This document shows, in pieces, positions 58,091-64,000 of a stretch of 64,000 bases of DNA. A model generated the notes under the pieces. It did no database searches and was not told where the DNA came from. It worked only from the letters and a program-made list of their open reading frames with translations. Source of the DNA: Ischnura elegans (taxonomy: Eukaryota; Arthropoda; Insecta; Odonata; Coenagrionidae); NCBI RefSeq assembly GCF_921293095.1, contig NC_060253.1, forward strand, positions 74,065,992 to 74,129,991. The letters run 5' to 3'. The translations under genes and the position numbers were made by a program. Positions within the stretch are counted from its first letter, which is position 1; each line of letters begins with the position of its first letter.

Positions 58091-58760
58091 AAAATTATTT
58101 TTTATCACATAATATTTGCAAGAAGTCCTAAACGGTTAGATAATGAAAACTAATGCGGAAAATCCACGGGTACGAACAGAAGCAAAATGCTCCATGATCG
58201 CAAGAGGTTTTGATAGAAGGAATCACAGGGAAATGAAGCACGCGTCTGAAATGACGCAATTTGCAAGTGCGGGAAAGCAAGCGTCTGATTGATGATGGTC
58301 GATTGTGATCGCTAATGGGAATTTTCATCCGCGCTTTAATCCTCCCCGTCCCACGAATATCTTCCGTCTCTCCCTCACATGCTCAGACGTGCAAGCAAGC
58401 AAAAGGAAAAAGAAACGGAAAAAATAAACAAATGGAATCAAGAGGGAGAGACAAGTGGCTGGTGGAAAACGAAAGCCGCCGCCGCGCGCCGTCTGAGCCC
58501 CCACGCTGACTTATCGCGTATTCTGAAGCGCTCCCGTCCGCACGTAGTCGGAAAGGGGAGTGAGGATGAGTAAATAAACACGGAGGATGTTATCCCTACG
58601 TGCGCACTGTCCTCCTGGTTCCTTATCTCCATTTTCACTTGCGAGGGCTCTTCGGCGGCGTGAGACGCAGATGAAAGAAACGAATAGACTATGCCTGGAG
58701 AGAAGAGAATGTGAAGGCCAATAGTTCTAGCGGGTAGGTTCGCGACTGGCTGATTTACTT
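58091..58760. other. No gene recognised
   Basis: A CpG-containing GC-rich patch at about 58.3-58.7 kb carries short frames on both strands (64-66 residues) without family resemblance. Confidence 0.4.
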
Positions 58761-58914
58761 TACGGATATTCGAGATTATTCCAACTTGTCTTATAGTACA
58801 TATCTTCCATAATTCTTACCGAATATTGTATGTACAAGGGACTTTTTTTCAACCTCCGAAGGGTCATGAACAGAAGACAAAGTGACCACAAATTATTTCA
58901 ATGCTAGATGTTGA
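58761..58914 (-). repeat. Inverted duplicate of mariner 3' end and flank
   Basis: Reverse complement of 60434-60592. It holds a mariner tip (58835 onward, AAGGGAC, T-run, CAACCTCCGAAGGGTCATGA), followed by subterminal sequence, together with 74 bases of the same flanking DNA found outside the right end of the mariner at 59081-60518. The mariner body is missing here. Confidence 0.8.
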
Positions 58915-58995
58915 CTTTACGCCTATGTTGATAAAAAAATTTCCACTGCCACAGACGATATACCATCGAGCTTAAAAATTAGTGTACCCAATGAT
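58915..58995. other. No gene recognised
   Basis: Short AT-rich spacer. Confidence 0.4.
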
Positions 58996-59078
58996 TCCCT
59001 AATTAATTACATCGAGGACATACTATCACTACTCTTATAAATCATTCTATTCCTTCCAATACATCATGTTATTACAAT
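58996..59078 (+). repeat. Dispersed repeat R3, copy 3 (partial)
   Basis: TTAATTACATCGAGGACATA, ACTCTTATAAATCATT and CCTTCCAATACATCATG match copies at 57.9 and 15.0 kb. It stops at the mariner left end. Confidence 0.6.
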
Positions 59079-59410
59079 ACGAGGGAGGTTTTTTTTCAAC
59101 CTCCGGTCGCTCATCAAGAACATAATGCAAGCGACAGGCGGGTTCTGCTCCGGTATGGCAATTGCGCTATTCCGTACCACACGCTCAAGTAATTTCTGAC
59201 CTTAAGTTGTTAGGTTAAGGTTAGTAGCAATTACATAACTACACTGCCTCAAGTGATTATCCCGCCAAGTGTGCACTGTGGAACGACAGCCAGAAAACTC
59301 TCCGAATGGCTTCAGCATTGACATATCTTGCCCTAAATGCTGATAAAAGAGAATTTTTTAATGCACTGTGGCTATAGTACGAAAGAGTGTGAAACATTAC
59401 GTACATTCCC

Positions 59411-60434
59411 ATGCGAAACACAAGAGGAGACGTTCCGACTAATGAAAGTGTTCTAATCCATGAAAACGCTCGTCCTCTCAGCGCTGATGCAGCCCAACTG
59501 CTCCTTGAGCAATGTCAACGGGACATTTGCGATTACCCGCCGTGCAATGTCGACATAGTGCCGCGTGACTTCCATCTTTACGCTGAAATGAAGATGTGGC
59601 TGGGAGGGAAGCGTTTTCAAACGGGCGATGAGCTGAAGGACAAAGGCAAAATTCGAAGGGAAGTCATTGGCGGCAACATCCTATGAAGAAGGTATAGCCA
59701 AGCTTGTCCACAGGCACGACCAATTCCTCAATCATTGCAATAGGGTAGTTTCCTTCATCAAAGAAAACGAAAGGCATTGATTGCGATTCGTTACCCACCA
59801 TTAGTGTATTCATAATACACAAATTATTTGGTTTTTGAAATACCGGTTTAGACGAATGGCAAGGGTCAAATTTTATCCTCATTTGAAAAAGGCCAGATTG
59901 GCGCCCATGCGATTCCACTCCGCATGACGTCACAGGGACCTAGTTTCTACACGAGAGGATAGGAGTTATACATCGTCTGAGGTTACCAATGCATGCATGA
60001 GGCACAGAGCTCAGGGAAACATGTCTTAATAATCACCTATTAAAACTGGCAAAGGTCGGAAAGTTTTCTTCGTTTGATAAGGTATTAATAAACCTTTTTT
60101 AAGCCAAGCGCTACCATTCAGCAAGGTACTCAGCTATCCGCTAGCATCCTGCGACGTATCAGCGCTAAGCCTCGCCTCAAGGTCACCTCACCGGGCGAAA
60201 GGGGGAACCAGAAATACGACGTACGGGGATATTTCCCGACATTTATACTTAAGCGTCGCGTTTTCGCGCGCTTGAAAATTTTCACTTTTCATTTAATCGC
60301 GAAAAATAGATGTTGTCGTTTAAAAATCTAAAACCGTGAAATACGTACTCCAGGAGTAATAATCTTTCGATTAAAGCAATAAAAAAATAATAGGAAACCG
60401 CCCTATTATGTGGAAAGGATACCACAAGTGAGCT
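59411..60434 (+). pseudogene. mariner transposase C-terminal half, split
   Basis: From 59411 a frame reads RGDVPTNESVLIHENARPLS, then LLLEQCQRDICDYPP, then VPRDFHLYAEMKMWLGGKRF and GDELKD, the C-terminal half of a mariner transposase. HENARP is the usual HDNARP with catalytic Asp changed to Glu. DFH follows the PPSPD block, but here that third catalytic position reads CNVDIVPRDF, retaining an Asp. A frameshift near 59665 moves to a second frame, SYEEGIAKLVHRHDQFLNHC (59676-59738). MITE copy C then interrupts it. The C-terminal YVE remnant and DTTSELNI follow at about 60406-60440. Dead gene. The insert breaks only the last residues, so inactivation may have preceded it. Confidence 0.85.
59739..60407 (+). 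mobile_element. MITE family M1, copy C
   Basis: A 669-bp copy bounded by AATAGGGTAGTTTCC and GGAAACCGCCCTATT, inserted near the end of the mariner transposase reading frame. Very similar to copy B (21336-22004, inverted) and less so to copy A (17874-18532). Its insertion site in a known protein frame (NHC...YVE) should allow the target duplication to be defined by comparison with an empty mariner. Confidence 0.85.
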
Positions 60435-60592
60435 CAACATTTAGCATTGAAATAATTTTTGATCAATCACTTTATCTTCTGTTCATGACCCTTCGGAGGT
60501 TGAAAAAAACGTCCCTCGTACACACAGCATTAGGTAAGAATTATGGAAGATATGTACAATAAGAAAAGGTGGAATAATCTCGAATATCCGTA
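60434..60592 (+). repeat. Mariner 3' end and flank, right inverted copy
   Basis: Partner of 58761-58914. Positions 60434-60518 belong to the mariner. Positions 60519-60592 are flanking DNA, also present inverted on the left side. Confidence 0.8.
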
Positions 60593-63322
60593 AGCATTTT
60601 TAATAATGAACCTTTTCCCTCAAAAATTAAGCAGTGCATACACTTCATATTCGACGATTTCCAGCAATAACGTGATATTTTCTTTTTTGGAGTGAACACA
60701 GCACTAATATATGTTGGACCATTGGGGAAGATCGCCATATTCCTGAATGTAAACGTTAAAATGTATAATTTGTCGTAATCATTGCATAAATTCATCTCTA
60801 CATTAGAAAAAATAGAAAAATCTAAGTTCAAATGGTGAAGCTAACGTTAAAATATGGGAAATCGCGATGGTTTACAGGGAAACCCTTTTCTTGGTAAAGA
60901 GCAATCTTAAGCCAGGAAGGATAAGAAATGGACTGGAACAGACTAAGTGGTGGCAGAGCCACTATGAAAGAAAAGAGGATGTTCTTCCTACGCAAACGAA
61001 TTTCCATTTTCAAAGGATAAATTATGGACTTAACTGACATATTGCAGCCAACTAACCTTGTAAAAATTATGATGAATATCTAGTATAATTATTAAAACAA
61101 AAATGGCATATTTTTCACGACAACCCTAAAAAAATTATCGACTGACAGTCCAATAAAGAGGACATTTCATGCCATAACTACTCCTATTTTTTCTGAAATG
61201 AACCATTTGTCACGACAACTTCAAACTGTACTTCACCATTTTTTTGCTCAAAAACACTGGTCATTCGCGTAAATTTATTTATTATGGAAATTTGCATGTA
61301 AAATTCGCATCTAATTACACCCCTTGGGCGATGGTTACCTATGCGCACAAAAATGATGCTAAAAACTATAATATAAGTGTGGTTTTGGCAAAAGATGGCA
61401 CAAAACTACGATTTGAGAGTTATTTTCACATTTGTACATTATTGTGTTCTAAAATTAAGTTATAATTCATCTTCAAAACGGAGATTTAAGTTTAACACCA
61501 TCTTTACCCAGGAGATTACCCTTCATTTCAACGCCAGTTTCTCCTACATTCAACGATTTTTAAAGGGAACGATGAAGAGAAGAATTTCTCGCTCGCGGAT
61601 CAACCCCTACGTCTGCTATGCCAAACATCTGTTACATTAGCCCCAGGACATCATGTCTGACGAACGGATCGTATCACAAATACGACGGCAAACATCGGTC
61701 ACAGCACTATTCCCAGCGGACGAGAGGGAAAAAAATAAAATAGGACACAGATTGTGAGAGCAAAGGAGGAGGTGGCGAATATCAGCGGGGAAAATACACG
61801 AGGGAATACTACGAGAATACGAAAACAGAAGAGAACCGAGGGTGATACTCGCGAGGAAAAATGTGCAAGTGGTGAGAAAGCAGATGCTGACGGTGAAAAC
61901 CATAGGAAGAACACCGAGACTACGCTAGTCAAAACAGATATTAACTCTTCACCTTTTTCCTCAAATTGGTTCCACTGCAAAAAAAAAACCAAAGTAACTC
62001 CATAAAAAGCAATTGTTTCCCTATTCATCGATACCAGTAAAGACTAGCTATGCTCTGACTAACAGATATTAACTTCTACCTTTTACTTTGATAATATTCC
62101 ACCGCAAAGTCACTTCATAAAAAAAATTTCTCTCTATATATAATAAAACTTTCATTCGATCTCTACAGTACATGGAATACTAAAAACATGCTTGCTTCCT
62201 GAAAAGAATTGAGCGATGGTGCGGTTGGTAAACTTAATTAATATTTTTCAAATCCCAAGCTTGTATTAACATTTGCCTAATGTAAACTCAAGATCAAGAG
62301 GGGCAGAGTTAAAATAATTATTATCATAGCTTTAAAGCCAAAAGAAAAAATGACGCCTCCACAATAAATAAGCGAAAGATGTGAGGAAACGTATCAACGA
62401 GGACAACCGCAAGGCCATCAGACATTGACCTGGAAATTGGTTCGCGGCCAGAGTTATGAAAACACGACCTCGGAATGGCATTCGTGTTTTTGGGTCAGTA
62501 AAATTAATTATGGAACGCAGTACTGAGATCACTTAAACACGACAAAGGAATGGTTGTGTCAACTACTCCTTTTGAAAGTATTAACCTCTCAGCCTGAACA
62601 TGTAAGAAAAAATACGCTCCCGACTGTAGCCGCTGTCGAAAGTTATCTTTATGAGATCTTCCGATGATATATCGGAGGTAATATAATCCCCTCTTCACTG
62701 CTCCAAAAGTCGTTAAGAGTAATGGAAAGACGAAAGTAAGGATATATTTAACTTGGTCTTAGTTTGCCAAGGGCAAAATGTCCCGTTTAAGTACCCATTG
62801 AAGAAAACGACTATCTCGGGCTGCTGACGCCGATTAAAATAGGCTGGGAGTAAAAGATATGTTTGAATTACGAGCGATGATTAACGCTGACCGAGCACCT
62901 ACATCACAAACGTTCATATTAGAAAAATCTAAAAATTTTATCGTCCAATAACAACCAATTGACCTTAATGTAACTAATACGAAATAACGCTATTGCTTTT
63001 CTGAAACATCTAACGCAGCATACTTCTTTCCGGCCTTGTTTTCATTTTTCTCCGTTCTCCACACGTGCAATGAAATAAGTTATTTGATAAGCAACTATTA
63101 GCATATATTACAATCCATTCACGGCATTGCGATAGTATAATTTGATATTAATTTACGCTAATGTCAGGTTCACCATATTGTTTTTGAAAGGATTTACTAT
63201 ATACTATAACAAGCGTTCTTACCACCTACTCACTTTTTTCACCAATCCTTTTACGCAGTTTCTGAATTCTTTATTAGCAAAGACTTAATTGCAGCAGAAA
63301 AACGAAATAGATCTTGCAGAAA
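60593..63322. other. No gene recognised
   Basis: AT-rich. Frames of up to 109 residues at 61.6-62.0 kb overlap on opposite strands and have no family resemblance. No RNA gene or repeat defined. Confidence 0.45.
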
Positions 63323-63369
63323 AGTTTCTCGGGTTTTCCACCGGTTGATGTCGTCCATGTCTCCCGACG
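63323..63369 (+). mobile_element. Penelope-like terminal scrap
   Basis: TTTCTCGGGTTTTCCACCGG followed by TTGATGTCGTCCATGTCTCC and CGACG. It parallels the outer-to-inner order of the terminal units at 3.05 and 11.3 kb (CGGG.TT.CCACCGG ... GCCGACGTTTCG). It breaks off before the TTTCG part. Confidence 0.45.
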
Positions 63370-64000
63370 CACAGTGGGCGGAAATCGGAAAAAGCCGGAC
63401 AAAATTACAAAATGGCTTTTTTTGAGTTATAAACTTGAAACTTCGCAGGTATACTCAGAAATGATTGAAATTTATGGATATGTACTTCATTTGACATAGA
63501 TCCTACCCGTTACTGAGATACAGAGGCTCAAACGTGAGCAAATTTCCATAAAAACGCCCGTCTTCAATTTTCTCTGAAAATCTTCCAAAGTAAGTGGATG
63601 GTGAAGTTATGGGTGGATTCTTGCGAAATAAAAAACCACATAATCTGTTGGCATGGTGTTTTTTCTTTAATTTTCCGTAATCTTAAAGAATACCGTCCAC
63701 AAATTCTTACCGTGCAGTAACAAAATGGCGGATACTGTTTTTCGACAAAGTTTTACATTTAGGTAGAGTTTCAAATAGGGTTTCGGCAAGGTCGCGCGGA
63801 GTAACTTATATGAGAGCATTTGTTGAAGATCTCTTAAGGTGTTTATGCAGTTTTCTTTGAAATAAGTTTGCGTCGCCGGAAATGACATTGATTTTTCGAC
63901 CGCGCGGCAGGGTTCGTCTCCGCGCGTCGGGAGTTGGATTAGCCGCGACGCGGTAAGGTTATTGAAGCTGTATGGGTTTTAACGCTCACCATTCACCGTT
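63370..64000. other. No gene recognised
   Basis: The last 120 bases are CpG-rich (CGCGCGGCAGG, CGCGCGTCGGG, GCGACGCGG), unlike the surrounding DNA, and may belong to a feature beyond the window edge. No frame of note. Confidence 0.4.

Larger units (their letters stand above)
59081..60518 (+). mobile_element. mariner transposon carrying MITE copy C
   Basis: The left tip CGAGGGAGG, T-run, CAACCTCCGG and the right tip CGGAGGTTG, A-run, CGTCCCTCG are inverted repeats flanked by TA (59079-59080 and 60519-60520). Without the 669-bp MITE the mariner is about 770 bp, so it is internally deleted compared with the usual 1.3 kb. Confidence 0.85.

Overview
The window looks like gene-poor, repeat-dense nuclear DNA of an animal, most likely an arthropod (probably an insect). 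The clues are AT-rich sequence with no long open frames, one 5S ribosomal RNA gene, and decayed mariner, hAT, Helitron, LINE, SINE and Penelope-like sequences of the kinds common in arthropods. I cannot name the species. I see no bacterial operons, CRISPR array, origin or host multi-exon gene that I can support. Nearly everything recognisable is a mobile element, usually broken and often nested in another.

Layout. 1-10 kb: a small foldback (1640-1779), a Penelope-like terminal fragment (about 3.0-3.3 kb), two copies of an unnamed repeat (1.86 and 3.89 kb) and the 3' end of a LINE (5.66-5.99 kb). 10-16 kb: a 282-bp hAT-type MITE (10591-10872) and two long palindromes (11280-11471 and 14449-14802), both carrying hammerhead-ribozyme-like cores. 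17-22 kb: a Helitron remnant split by a 660-bp MITE, plus a second MITE copy at 21.3 kb. 28-35 kb: another Penelope-like fragment, a nested pair of inverted-repeat elements (30.1-31.6 kb) and a 1.9-kb transposon with 431-bp inverted repeats that keeps the N-terminal part of a transposase (32372-34258). 40-44 kb: two tRNA-derived SINEs and a foldback element interrupted by a hAT MITE (43116-44025). 48 kb: a 5'-truncated LINE insertion with an 11-bp target-site duplication. 52-54 kb: a hAT end, a mariner with both ends (53048-54030) and two more SINE copies. 56.5 kb: an apparently intact 5S rRNA gene. 58.7-60.6 kb: a second mariner carrying the third MITE copy, flanked by an inverted duplication.

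The only element that looks able to function is the 5S rRNA gene. The transposase, reverse transcriptase and helicase pieces have stops, frameshifts or large deletions. The nesting gives a relative order: the MITE family was active after the Helitron and second mariner inserted, and the hAT MITE came after the foldback at 43-44 kb. The most interesting signal is the repeated hammerhead-like / Penelope-type motif in head-to-head palindromes. All similarity statements come from reading the sequence, not from database searches.
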